Positions 6,608-15,135 of a stretch of 20,198 nucleotides of DNA are shown piece by piece. Source of the stretch: DASTRU01 sp035761045 (GTDB taxonomy: Bacteria > Pseudomonadota > Gammaproteobacteria > Burkholderiales > Burkholderiaceae_E); the NCBI GenBank assembly GCA_035761045.1, contig DASTRU010000050.1:1-20198 (forward strand), written 5' to 3'. The position numbers were made by a program, and so were the translations under genes. A model generated the notes under the pieces. That model was not told the DNA's origin and ran no database searches. It saw only the letters and a list, made by a program, of their open reading frames with translations. The first letter of the stretch is position 1. Each line of letters starts with the position of its first letter.

Positions 6608-8962
6608 ATGAGTACAGCGACGACCACGATGGTCGAGATTGATATCGACGGCAAGAAGGTAGAAGTGCCGCAAGGTTCGATGGTGATGGAGGCCGCTAAC
6701 AAGGCCGACATCTACGTGCCGCATTTTTGCTATCACAAGAAGCTGTCAATCGCGGCGAATTGCCGCATGTGCTTGGTTGACGTCGAAAAAGCGCCTAAGC
6801 CGTTGCCTGCCTGCGCGACGCCGGTTACGCCCGGCATGATCGTGCGCACGCAAAGCGAAAAAGCCGTCAACGCGCAAAAAGGCGTGATGGAGTTTTTGCT
6901 GATCAACCATCCGCTTGATTGCCCGATTTGCGACCAAGGCGGTGAATGCCAGTTGCAAGACTTGGCGGTGGGTTATGGCGCGTCGAACTCGCGCTACACA
7001 GAAGAAAAGCGCGTGGTGTTCGAAAAGAACCTAGGCCCGCTGATCTCCGCGCGCGAGATGACTCGCTGCATTCATTGCACGCGTTGCGTTCGCTTCGGCC
7101 AAGAAGTGGCTGGCGTGATGGAACTTGGCATGGCCAATCGCGGCGAGCATTCCGAGATTATGAGTTTCGTCGGCCGTACGGTGGACTCGGAGTTGTCGGG
7201 CAACATGATTGATTTGTGCCCGGTCGGCGCGCTGACGAGCAAGCCGTTTAGATACCGCGCGCGCACTTGGGAATTGGCCCGCCGTAAATCGGTGGCGCCG
7301 CACGACAGCTTGGGCAGCAACCTCACGGTGCAGGTTAAGCAAAACCGCGTGATGCGTGTATTGCCGCTCGAAAACGAAGCGATCAACGAATGCTGGTTGT
7401 CCGACAAGGACCGTTTCAGCTACGAGGCGCTTAATACCGACGACCGACTGATCATGCCGATGGTCAAGCAAGGCGGCGAGTGGATTGAAACCGATTGGCC
7501 GCAAGCGCTCGAATTCGTCGCGCATGCATTGAAGGACATTGTCGCCAAGCATGGCGCGAACGAAGTCGGTGTACTCGCGACCCCGCATTCGACGACCGAA
7601 GAACTCTTCCTGCTGCAAAAACTCGCGCGCGGGCTCGGCGTTGAAAACATCGATACCCGCCTTCGATTGTCCGACTTCGAGCAAGACGCGAAACGCGCGG
7701 GCGCACCTTGGCTTGGCATGCCGATTTCGGAAGTCGGCCAACTCAAGCGCGCGTTCATCATCGGCTCGTTCTTGCGCAAGGATCATCCCTTGTTGTCGGC
7801 GCGCATTCGCCATGGCGTGAAGCGCGGACTCAAGCTCAATGTGCTGCACGCGGTCGAGGAAGATTTATTGATGCCGGTGGCGAACCGCATCGTCGCCGCG
7901 CCGTCGTCATGGCACGCGGTGCTTAACGAGATCGCCGTGGCGATTGCCGCGATCAATGGCGTGGCCGCGCCGGCCGGGCTCGAGAACGTGCGGCCGTCCG
8001 ATAAGGCCAAAGCCATCGCCGAATCGCTCGCCTCGGGCGAACGCAAGGCGGTGTTCCTCGGCAATGCCGCGGTTCAACATCCGCAGGCGTCGCGCATCGC
8101 CGCCACCGCGCAATGGATCGCCGATCAAACCGGCGCGACTTTAGGCGTGCTGACCGAAGCCGCGAATACCGTCGGCGCGTATTTGACGGGCGCGATCGCG
8201 ACCAAGGGCGAGAACGCCGCGCAGATGATCGCGCGGCCAAAGAAGGCGTATGTGCTGTTCAACGCCGAACCGGAATTGGATTGCCACGACGCGGCCGCTG
8301 CCCGCGCGGCGATGGAGCAAGCGCAATTCGTGGTCGCGTTGTCGGCGTTCAAGCACGCGGCGATGGAGTACGCCACCGTCATGCTGCCGATCGCGCCGTT
8401 CACCGAAACCTCGGGCACCTTCGTGAACGCCGAAGGTCGCGCGCAATCGTTTGTTGGCGTTGTCACGCCGCAAGGGCAGGCGCGTCCGGGTTGGAAGGTG
8501 TTGCGCGTGCTCGGCAATTTGCTTGAAGTACCGGGCTTTGAGTTTGAAACGATCGAATCGGTCCGCGCAGAGGCGCATGCGTTCTTGGGTGATATCGGCC
8601 CGCGTTTGAACAATCGCGTCGATATTATCGTGACCGCCGCGACCGCCGCGTCTGGATTGGCGCTCGAGCGTTTGGCGCATGTGCCGATTCATCATGCCGA
8701 TGCGATCGTGCGTCGTTCTCCACCCTTGCAAAAAACAGCCGACGCGAAGCCGCCTTGCGCGATCGCGCATCCGTCCTTGCTCGAGCGGCTGGGTTTGCGC
8801 GCGGGTGAGAACGTGCGCGTCACGCAAGGCCGCGCGTCGGCCGTGTTGCAAGCCGCCGAGGACGCGACGTTGCCGGTCAATGTCGTGCGGGTCGCCGCGT
8901 CGCATCCGCTCACGGCCGGCTTGGGTCCGATGTTTGGTGAAGTCGTGTTGGAGCGCGCATGA
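6608..8962 (+). CDS. nuoG: NADH-quinone oxidoreductase subunit G (clusters N1b, N4, N5; no N7)
   Basis: The 75-kDa-type subunit that carries electrons from NuoF towards NuoI. In the 784-residue product the N-terminal ferredoxin-like domain holds N1b (Cys41, Cys52, Cys55, Cys69). N5 follows (His101, Cys105, Cys108, Cys114), then N4 (Cys154, Cys157, Cys160, Cys204). The rest is a molybdopterin-oxidoreductase-like fold without an active cofactor site. The optional N7 cluster of Escherichia coli and Thermus is absent: the positions aligned by eye read Ala230, Asp233, Ser237 and Ser265. The length is shorter than the 900-residue enterobacterial form and normal for betaproteobacteria. Its stop overlaps the nuoH start by 4 bases (ATGA). 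Confidence 0.97.
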   Translation: MSTATTTMVEIDIDGKKVEVPQGSMVMEAANKADIYVPHFCYHKKLSIAANCRMCLVDVEKAPKPLPACATPVTPGMIVRTQSEKAVNAQKGVMEFLLINHPLDCPICDQGGECQLQDLAVGYGASNSRYTEEKRVVFEKNLGPLISAREMTRCIHCTRCVRFGQEVAGVMELGMANRGEHSEIMSFVGRTVDSELSGNMIDLCPVGALTSKPFRYRARTWELARRKSVAPHDSLGSNLTVQVKQNRVMRVLPLENEAINECWLSDKDRFSYEALNTDDRLIMPMVKQGGEWIETDWPQALEFVAHALKDIVAKHGANEVGVLATPHSTTEELFLLQKLARGLGVENIDTRLRLSDFEQDAKRAGAPWLGMPISEVGQLKRAFIIGSFLRKDHPLLSARIRHGVKRGLKLNVLHAVEEDLLMPVANRIVAAPSSWHAVLNEIAVAIAAINGVAAPAGLENVRPSDKAKAIAESLASGERKAVFLGNAAVQHPQASRIAATAQWIADQTGATLGVLTEAANTVGAYLTGAIATKGENAAQMIARPKKAYVLFNAEPELDCHDAAAARAAMEQAQFVVALSAFKHAAMEYATVMLPIAPFTETSGTFVNAEGRAQSFVGVVTPQGQARPGWKVLRVLGNLLEVPGFEFETIESVRAEAHAFLGDIGPRLNNRVDIIVTAATAASGLALERLAHVPIHHADAIVRRSPPLQKTADAKPPCAIAHPSLLERLGLRAGENVRVTQGRASAVLQAAEDATLPVNVVRVAASHPLTAGLGPMFGEVVLERA

Positions 8963-10053
8963 CCTTCGCAGAATTCAATATCGCGGGCCAAGCCCTGTTC
9001 GCGAACTATCTGGGCGCGTCGGCTCCGTACGCATGGACCTTCGTGCGCACGCTTGGCCTCATCGTGTGCATCGTCGCGCCAATCCTTGGCATGGTCGCGT
9101 ACCTCACGCTGTGGGAACGCAAGATGATTGGCTGGATGCACGTGCGGCTCGGGCCGAACCGCGTTGGCCCGTTTGGCTTGCTGCAACCGATCGCCGATGC
9201 GCTCAAGCTGATGACCAAGGAAGTCATCCTGCCGAGCCAAGCCGATAAAGGGCTTTATCTGCTCGCGCCAGTGATGATCATCATGCCCGCGATGGCGGCC
9301 TGGGCCGTCGTGCCGTTCGGGCCCGAGGCGGTGCTTGCCGACGTCAACGCGGGCTTGCTGTACTTGATGGCGATCACGTCGATCGGCGTGTACGGCGTGA
9401 TCATCGCGGGCTGGGCGTCCAACTCGAAGTACGCGTTTTTGGGCGCGATGCGCGCCTCGGCGCAAATGGTGTCGTACGAGCTTGCGATCGGCTTCGTGCT
9501 GGTGGCGGTGTTGCTGGTATCGGGCACGCTCAATATGAACGGCATCGTGCTTCAGCAAGCGCGCGGCACGTTCGCGCAGCAAGGCCTGACGTTCTTGTCG
9601 TGGAACTGGCTGCCGTTGTTGCCCTTGTTCGTGATCTACGTGATCTCGGCCGTGGCTGAAACCAACCGTCATCCATTTGACGTGGTCGAAGGCGAATCGG
9701 AAATCGTGGCCGGCCACATGATCGAATACTCGGGCATGGCCTTCGCCATCTTCTTCCTGGCCGAATACGCGAACATGATTTTGTTGTCCGCGCTCGCGTC
9801 GATCATGTTCCTCGGCGGATGGTTATCGCCGATCGACATCGCGCCGTTCAACAAGATTCCCGGTTGGATCTGGCTGTTCGTCAAAACATTTTTCGTCGTG
9901 TCGCTGTTCATTTGGTTCCGCGCGTCGTTCCCGCGTTACCGCTATGACCAGTTGATGCGTTTGGGCTGGAAGATCTTCATTCCGCTCACGCTCGTATGGC
10001 TCATCGTCATCGCGGCGTGGATGATCAGCCCCTACAACATCTTCAAGCCCTGA
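8959..10053 (+). CDS. nuoH: NADH-quinone oxidoreductase subunit H
   Basis: The ND1-type membrane subunit that links the quinone tunnel to the proton-pumping arm. The 364-residue product is strongly hydrophobic, with roughly eight membrane segments. Conserved pieces include LWERKMIGWMHVRLGPNRVG with PFGLLQPIADALK (residues about 52-80), YELAIGF, and the acidic loop AETNRHPFDVVEGESEIVAG before HMIEYSG, part of the charged path to the quinone site. The start codon overlaps the nuoG stop in an ATGA, so translation is coupled. Confidence 0.98.
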   Translation: MTFAEFNIAGQALFANYLGASAPYAWTFVRTLGLIVCIVAPILGMVAYLTLWERKMIGWMHVRLGPNRVGPFGLLQPIADALKLMTKEVILPSQADKGLYLLAPVMIIMPAMAAWAVVPFGPEAVLADVNAGLLYLMAITSIGVYGVIIAGWASNSKYAFLGAMRASAQMVSYELAIGFVLVAVLLVSGTLNMNGIVLQQARGTFAQQGLTFLSWNWLPLLPLFVIYVISAVAETNRHPFDVVEGESEIVAGHMIEYSGMAFAIFFLAEYANMILLSALASIMFLGGWLSPIDIAPFNKIPGWIWLFVKTFFVVSLFIWFRASFPRYRYDQLMRLGWKIFIPLTLVWLIVIAAWMISPYNIFKP

Positions 10054-10067
10054 AGGCGAGGGCCATT

Positions 10068-10556
10068 ATGGAAGCAATCAAGGATTTTTTCGGCAGCTTG
10101 ATGTTGGGCGAGTTGCTCAAGGGCATGGCGCTGACCGGGCGCTATATGTTCAAGCGCAAGATCACGGTGCTGTTCCCCGAGGAAAAAACGCCGAAGTCGC
10201 CACGCTTTCGCGGGCTGCACGCATTACGTCGGTACCCCAACGGTGAAGAGCGCTGTATTGCCTGCAAGCTGTGCGAGGCCGTGTGTCCGGCACTCGCGAT
10301 CACCATCGAGTCCGAACAGCGCGATGACGGCACTCGCCGCACCACGCGGTACGACATCGATCTCACCAAATGCATCTTCTGCGGATTTTGCGAGGAAAGC
10401 TGCCCGGTGGATTCGATCGTCGAAACCGACAACCTCGAATACCACGGCGAGAAGCGCGGCGATCTTTACTTCACTAAAGAGATGCTGCTTGCCATCGGCG
10501 ACCGGTACGAAAAAGACATTGCAGCCGCGCGCGCGAAGGATGCGCGTTACCGTTAA
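10068..10556 (+). CDS. nuoI: NADH-quinone oxidoreductase subunit I (clusters N6a, N6b)
   Basis: A 162-residue ferredoxin-like subunit (TYKY type) bridging NuoG and NuoB. Two CxxCxxCxxxCP motifs bind two 4Fe-4S clusters: Cys63, Cys66, Cys69, Cys73 (CIACKLCEAVCP) and Cys102, Cys105, Cys108, Cys112 (CIFCGFCEESCP). The N-terminal 35 residues form the amphipathic membrane-anchoring helix seen in relatives. The ATG at 10068 follows GAGG at 10058-10061; the frame is open further upstream inside nuoH, but that would be a long overlap with no family support. Confidence 0.97.
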   Translation: MEAIKDFFGSLMLGELLKGMALTGRYMFKRKITVLFPEEKTPKSPRFRGLHALRRYPNGEERCIACKLCEAVCPALAITIESEQRDDGTRRTTRYDIDLTKCIFCGFCEESCPVDSIVETDNLEYHGEKRGDLYFTKEMLLAIGDRYEKDIAAARAKDARYR

Positions 10557-10580
10557 TCACAGCGGCCATTCAAGGACATC

Positions 10581-11222
10581 ATGGATTTCAAGACCGTTGT
10601 CTTCATCGTTTTCTCGGCCATTCTCGTGGTCGCGGCGCTGCGCGTGATCACCGCGCGTAACCCGGTGCACGCCGCGTTGTATTTGGTGTTGTCGTTCTTT
10701 AGCGCCTCGGGCGTATGGATGTTGTTGCAAGCCGAGTTCTTGGCGATCACCTTGGTGCTGGTGTATGTCGGCGCCGTGATGGTGTTGTTCTTATTCGTGG
10801 TGATGATGCTCGACATCAACATCGACGCCTTGCGCGAAGGGTTTCGCGCCAATTTGGCGAGCGCGTTGTTCGTCGGGTTGGTGGTCATTCTCGAACTTGC
10901 ATTCGTGATCATCAGCGCGTTTCGCACGCCCGATCCGTACGGCAACGTGAACGCGATGCCGCCGGGTAGCAACACGCATAACCTAGGTAAGTTGTTGTAC
11001 ACCGAGTACTTGTATCCGTTCGAAATCGCTGGCGCGATTTTGCTCGTGGCGATGGTCGCGGCGATTGCCTTGACGCTACGTCGACGCAAGGACAGCAAGT
11101 CTCAGAAACCGGGCGAGCAGATCGCGGTGCGCGCGCAAGACCGCGTGCGTCTCGTCAAGATCCCCGCGGTGGTACGCGAGCGCAGCGCGTCCGAACCAGG
11201 CCATACGCCCGAGAACACTTAA
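10581..11222 (+). CDS. nuoJ: NADH-quinone oxidoreductase subunit J
   Basis: The ND6-type membrane subunit of complex I. The 213-residue product has five hydrophobic segments (about 2-19, 28-48, 53-75, 93-113, 145-167), including the conserved YVGAVMVLFLFVVMML, whose third helix carries the pi-bulge region in known structures. A soluble basic tail of about 45 residues follows (EQIAVRAQDRVRLVKIP), as in Burkholderiales homologues. AAGGA at 10572-10576 precedes the ATG. A 33-base gap leads to nuoK. Confidence 0.96.
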   Translation: MDFKTVVFIVFSAILVVAALRVITARNPVHAALYLVLSFFSASGVWMLLQAEFLAITLVLVYVGAVMVLFLFVVMMLDINIDALREGFRANLASALFVGLVVILELAFVIISAFRTPDPYGNVNAMPPGSNTHNLGKLLYTEYLYPFEIAGAILLVAMVAAIALTLRRRKDSKSQKPGEQIAVRAQDRVRLVKIPAVVRERSASEPGHTPENT

Positions 11223-11244
11223 CTCACAAACAATCTGCGAAAAA

Positions 11245-11249
11245 GGGAG
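11245..11249 (+). promoter_or_regulatory. ribosome binding site that fixes the GTG start of nuoK
   Basis: GGGAG sits 6 bases before GTG at 11256 and supports this non-ATG start, which also gives the expected N-terminus of NuoK. Confidence 0.65.
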
Positions 11250-11255
11250 CCTCTC

Positions 11256-11561
11256 GTGCTTCAACTTTGGCACTTCCTTGTGCTTGGTGCTGTGCTGTTT
11301 GCAATCAGCATCGTCGGCATTTTTCTCAACCGACGGAACGTCATCATTTTGTTGATGGCGATCGAGCTCATGCTGCTCGCGGTCAACACCAATTTCGTCG
11401 CGTTCTCGCATTACCTGGGTGACCTCGACGGGCAGGTGTTCGTGTTTTTCATTCTTACGGTGGCGGCGGCGGAATCCGCGATTGGCCTGGCCATCCTCGT
11501 CGTGCTGTTTAGAAACCTAAGCACGATCAACGTCGACGAACTTGATCGTTTGAAGGGATAA
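11256..11561 (+). CDS. nuoK: NADH-quinone oxidoreductase subunit K
   Basis: The ND4L-type membrane subunit: 101 residues and three membrane helices (about 4-23, 29-50, 60-86). Two membrane-buried glutamates that carry the proton path in complex I are present: Glu37 in MAIELMLLAVN and Glu73 in VAAAESAIGLA, matching Glu36 and Glu72 of the Escherichia coli protein. The start is GTG, supported by GGGAG at 11245-11249. nuoL follows after 5 bases. Confidence 0.97.
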   Translation: MLQLWHFLVLGAVLFAISIVGIFLNRRNVIILLMAIELMLLAVNTNFVAFSHYLGDLDGQVFVFFILTVAAAESAIGLAILVVLFRNLSTINVDELDRLKG

Positions 11562-11566
11562 GCGCG

Positions 11567-13618
11567 ATGGCCTTGAAAACTCTGCTCCTCGTCATCGCGT
11601 TGGCGCCGCTTGCGGGCGCCATCCTCGCTGGGCTCTTTGGTAAAACCATTGGCCGGGCGGGCGCGCATACGGCCACGATCGCCGGTGTCGCCATTTCCTG
11701 CCTCGCATCGCTGTATGTGTTCTCGCTCGTATGGGCCGCCGCGCCTGGCCAACCCATCTTTAACGAAACGATTTACACCTGGGCCACGGTTGGCAATCTC
11801 AAACTCGAAGTCGGCTTCTTGGTCGATAGTCTGACGGCGACGATGATGGTTGTCGTCACTTCGGTGTCATTGATGGTGCACATCTACACCATCGGCTACA
11901 TGCATGATGACCCCGGTTATCAGCGGTTCTTCTCGTACATCTCGTTGTTCACCTTCTCGATGCTCATGCTCGTCATGAGCAACAACTTCCTGCAATTGTT
12001 CTTCGGTTGGGAAGCGGTGGGCTTGGTGTCGTATCTGCTGATTGGTTTTTGGTGGACGCGTCCAACGGCCATCTACGCCAACCTCAAGGCCTTCTTGGTC
12101 AACCGAGTGGGCGATTTTGGTTTCATCCTCGGTATCGGGCTTGTACTCGCGTACTTCGGTTCGATGAATTACTCGGAAGTATTCGCGGGTGCGCCCAAGG
12201 TCGCGGGCGCGACGATCGAGCTTATTCCCGGCGCGGCGTGGTCGGTCATGACGGTGACGTGCATCTGCTTGTTCATCGGCGCGATGGGTAAGTCGGCGCA
12301 ATTTCCGCTGCACGTTTGGCTGCCCGATTCGATGGAAGGCCCGACGCCAATTTCCGCGCTGATTCACGCGGCGACGATGGTGACGGCCGGCATCTTCATG
12401 GTGTCGCGCATGTCGCCGTTGTTCGAACTTTCAACCACGGCGCTCAGCTTCGTGATGGTGATCGGTGCGATCACGGCCTTGTTCATGGGCTTTTTGGGCA
12501 TCGTGCAAAACGACATCAAGCGCGTCGTCGCGTATTCGACGCTGTCGCAACTTGGATACATGACGGTCGCGCTCGGCGCCTCGGCGTACTCGGCCGCGAT
12601 CTTCCATTTGATGACGCACGCGTTCTTCAAGGCGCTGCTATTCCTCGCGGCGGGCTCGGTCATCATCGGCATGCATCACGACCAAGACATCCGCAACATG
12701 GGTGGCTTGCGCAAGTACATGCCGATCACGTGGATTACCTCGCTGCTCGGTTCGCTCGCACTGATCGGCACGCCGTTTTTCTCAGGGTTTTATTCAAAAG
12801 ACTCGATCATTGGCGCCACCCTCGAATCAACGATTCCGGGTGCATGGTTTGCTAAGTTCGCCGTGGTCGCGGGCGTGTTCATCACCGCGTTTTATTCGTT
12901 CCGTATGTACTTCCTCGTCTTCCATGGCAAGGAGCGTTGGATGCAAGCCAAGCCCGGCCACGCCGCGCATGCGCACGCCGACGATGAACATGATGACGAG
13001 CACGAGCATCACGGCTTGGGCCCGAACGACAAGCCGCATGAATCCCCCTGGGTGGTGTGGTTGCCGCTCGTGCTGCTGGCGATTCCTTCGGTCGTGGTCG
13101 GTTGGTTCGCGCTCGAACCAATGCTGGCCGGCGAGTTCTTCAAGGGCGTGATCGTCGTCGATGAAGCCGCGCATCCCGGATTGGCGAAGTTCGTGGCCGA
13201 ACACGTCGAACACGGTTGGCAAGCGATGGGCTTGCATGGCTTCTTGACAATGCCGTTCTGGCTCGCGCTCGCGGGCGTGGTCACGGCCTGGTATTGCTAC
13301 ATGGTGAATCCACGCGTTCCCGCGTGGTTCGCCAACACCTTCGCGTCGATTCATCGCTTGTTTGAAAACAAGTACTACCTCGACCGGTTCAACGAATGGT
13401 TTTGGGCGGGTGGGGCGCGCTTGCTTGGCACTGCGCTGTGGCAACGTGGCGACGTGAAAACGATCGATGGCATCGCCGTCAATGGCAGTGCCCGCATCGT
13501 CGGATGGTTCGCGTTCGTGGTGCGCGAGCTGCAGTCGGGCCGCATCTACCACTACGCTTTCGTGATGATCGTTGGCACCTTGAGCTTGCTAACGTTCTTC
13601 CTGTTCCTCAACAAATAA
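11567..13618 (+). CDS. nuoL: NADH-quinone oxidoreductase subunit L
   Basis: The distal antiporter-like proton-pumping subunit (ND5 type). The 683-residue product has the key glutamate Glu149 in FFGWEAVGLVSYLL and the central Lys242 in AMGKSAQFPLHVWLP, followed by MEGPTPISALIHAATMVTAG. Conserved KRVVAYSTLSQLGYM lies in the middle. The C-terminal part should hold the long lateral helix that spans NuoM and NuoN. A loop at residues 464-483 is rich in His, Asp and Glu (seven His within 18 residues), which, as far as I recall, is common in betaproteobacterial NuoL. AAGGGA at 11553-11558 precedes the ATG. Confidence 0.97.
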   Translation: MALKTLLLVIALAPLAGAILAGLFGKTIGRAGAHTATIAGVAISCLASLYVFSLVWAAAPGQPIFNETIYTWATVGNLKLEVGFLVDSLTATMMVVVTSVSLMVHIYTIGYMHDDPGYQRFFSYISLFTFSMLMLVMSNNFLQLFFGWEAVGLVSYLLIGFWWTRPTAIYANLKAFLVNRVGDFGFILGIGLVLAYFGSMNYSEVFAGAPKVAGATIELIPGAAWSVMTVTCICLFIGAMGKSAQFPLHVWLPDSMEGPTPISALIHAATMVTAGIFMVSRMSPLFELSTTALSFVMVIGAITALFMGFLGIVQNDIKRVVAYSTLSQLGYMTVALGASAYSAAIFHLMTHAFFKALLFLAAGSVIIGMHHDQDIRNMGGLRKYMPITWITSLLGSLALIGTPFFSGFYSKDSIIGATLESTIPGAWFAKFAVVAGVFITAFYSFRMYFLVFHGKERWMQAKPGHAAHAHADDEHDDEHEHHGLGPNDKPHESPWVVWLPLVLLAIPSVVVGWFALEPMLAGEFFKGVIVVDEAAHPGLAKFVAEHVEHGWQAMGLHGFLTMPFWLALAGVVTAWYCYMVNPRVPAWFANTFASIHRLFENKYYLDRFNEWFWAGGARLLGTALWQRGDVKTIDGIAVNGSARIVGWFAFVVRELQSGRIYHYAFVMIVGTLSLLTFFLFLNK

Positions 13619-13640
13619 ACGCATAAGACGGGCAGGTTGC

Positions 13641-15122
13641 ATGCAGTCTTCAACACCTTTCCTAAGCCTGGCGATTTGGTTGCCGATCGCATTCGGGCTC
13701 GTGCTTCTCGCGCTCGGCAATGACCGTAACGCCAATGTCGTGCGCGGCTTGGCCTTGCTCGGCGCGCTGGTGAGCTTTCTGGTCACGCTGCCGTTGATTA
13801 GCGGTTTCGATGCGTCGACCGCGGCCATGCAATTCGTCGAGCAGCGCCCGTGGATCGAGCGTTTCAAGATCAATTACCACTTAGGCGTGGACGGGCTATC
13901 GGTCTGGTTCGTGGTGCTCACCGCGTTCATCACCGTGATCGTCGTGATCAGCGCGTGGGAAGTCATCACCGAACGCGTTTCGCAATACATGGCCGCGTTC
14001 TTGATCCTGTCTGGAATCATGGTCGGCGTGTTCTCGGCGCTCGACGGCATTTTGTTCTACGTATTCTTCGAAGCCACGCTGATTCCGATGTACATCATCA
14101 TCGGCGTTTGGGGCGGGCCGAATCGCGTGTACGCGGCGTTCAAATTCTTTCTTTACACGCTGCTGGGTTCACTGCTCACGCTGATCGCGCTGTTGTACCT
14201 CTATAAAGCCAGCGGCAGTTTCGCGATTCTCGATTGGCATCAACTCGCGCTGCCGCTCGACGCGCAAGTATTGATATTCCTGGCCTTCCTCGTCGCGTTC
14301 GCGGTCAAGGTGCCGATGTGGCCCGTGCACACCTGGTTGCCCGACGCGCACGTCGAGGCACCGACCGGCGGCTCGATCGTGCTAGCCGCCATCATGCTTA
14401 AGCTTGGCGCCTACGGCTTCTTGCGGTTCTCGCTGCCGATCGCGCCCGACGCCTCGCATCACTTGGCGAGTTTCATGATCGCGTTGTCGCTCATCGCGGT
14501 GGTGTACATCGGCCTCGTGGCGCTCGTGCAAAAGGACATGAAAAAACTCGTGGCCTATAGCTCCATCGCGCACATGGGCTTCGTCACGTTGGGCTTTTTC
14601 TTGTTCAACCAAATCGCGGTGGAAGGCGCGATCGTGCAAATGGTTTCGCACGGCTTCGTGTCGGGCGCGATGTTCGCCTGCATTGGCGTGCTGTACGACC
14701 GCGTGCATTCACGGCAGATCGCCGATTACGGCGGCGTGGTCAATACGATGCCTAAGTTCGCGGCGCTGTTCGTGTTCTTCGCCATGGCCAATTCCGGGTT
14801 GCCGGCAACGTCCGGCTTTGTCGGCGAGTTCATGGTGATTCTGGGCGCGGTACGCGAAAGCTTCTGGCTCGGTTTATTGGCCGCCACCACCTTGATTTTT
14901 GGCGCGGCGTATTCCTTATGGATGGTTAAGCGCGTGGTGTTTGGCCAAGTAGGCAACGCCAACGTTGCCACGCTCATGGATATCGATACGCGCGAGTTCC
15001 TCATGCTTGGAGCGCTTGCGATCGCCGTGCTTGGCATGGGTCTATATCCCAAGCCGTTTACCGATTTGATGCACGTCTCGGTACAACACCTGCTCGCGCA
15101 TGTCGCGCAATCCAAGCTTTGA
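13641..15122 (+). CDS. nuoM: NADH-quinone oxidoreductase subunit M
   Basis: The middle antiporter-like proton-pumping subunit (ND4 type), 493 residues with about 14 membrane helices. Glu144 in YVFFEATLIPMYI matches the essential Glu144 of Escherichia coli NuoM. Lys223 in AVKVPMWPVHTWLPDAHVEA and Lys254 in MLKLGAYG are the conserved buried lysines of the proton path. A short ribosome binding site GCAGG (13632-13636) precedes the ATG, which lies 22 bases after nuoL. Confidence 0.97.
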   Translation: MQSSTPFLSLAIWLPIAFGLVLLALGNDRNANVVRGLALLGALVSFLVTLPLISGFDASTAAMQFVEQRPWIERFKINYHLGVDGLSVWFVVLTAFITVIVVISAWEVITERVSQYMAAFLILSGIMVGVFSALDGILFYVFFEATLIPMYIIIGVWGGPNRVYAAFKFFLYTLLGSLLTLIALLYLYKASGSFAILDWHQLALPLDAQVLIFLAFLVAFAVKVPMWPVHTWLPDAHVEAPTGGSIVLAAIMLKLGAYGFLRFSLPIAPDASHHLASFMIALSLIAVVYIGLVALVQKDMKKLVAYSSIAHMGFVTLGFFLFNQIAVEGAIVQMVSHGFVSGAMFACIGVLYDRVHSRQIADYGGVVNTMPKFAALFVFFAMANSGLPATSGFVGEFMVILGAVRESFWLGLLAATTLIFGAAYSLWMVKRVVFGQVGNANVATLMDIDTREFLMLGALAIAVLGMGLYPKPFTDLMHVSVQHLLAHVAQSKL

Positions 15123-15135
15123 CGCGAGACCGACT

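Noticed and set aside
6608..8962. NuoG as a formate dehydrogenase or other molybdopterin enzyme
   Set aside because: The ferredoxin-like clusters and the position between nuoF and nuoH fix its identity; the molybdopterin-like fold is a normal part of NuoG.
8692..9717. Long minus-strand open frame of 341 codons opposite nuoG and nuoH
   Set aside because: It is the mirror of two certain genes, is full of His, Arg and Asp repeats and has no recognisable domain. Similar mirrors at 7031-7849, 8141-8905, 12827-13552 and 15559-16344 are rejected for the same reason; such frames are common in GC-rich DNA.
15100..15135. GTG at 15100 as the nuoN start
   Set aside because: It lies inside nuoM and adds 12 residues atypical for NuoN; ATG at 15136 gives the normal N-terminus.
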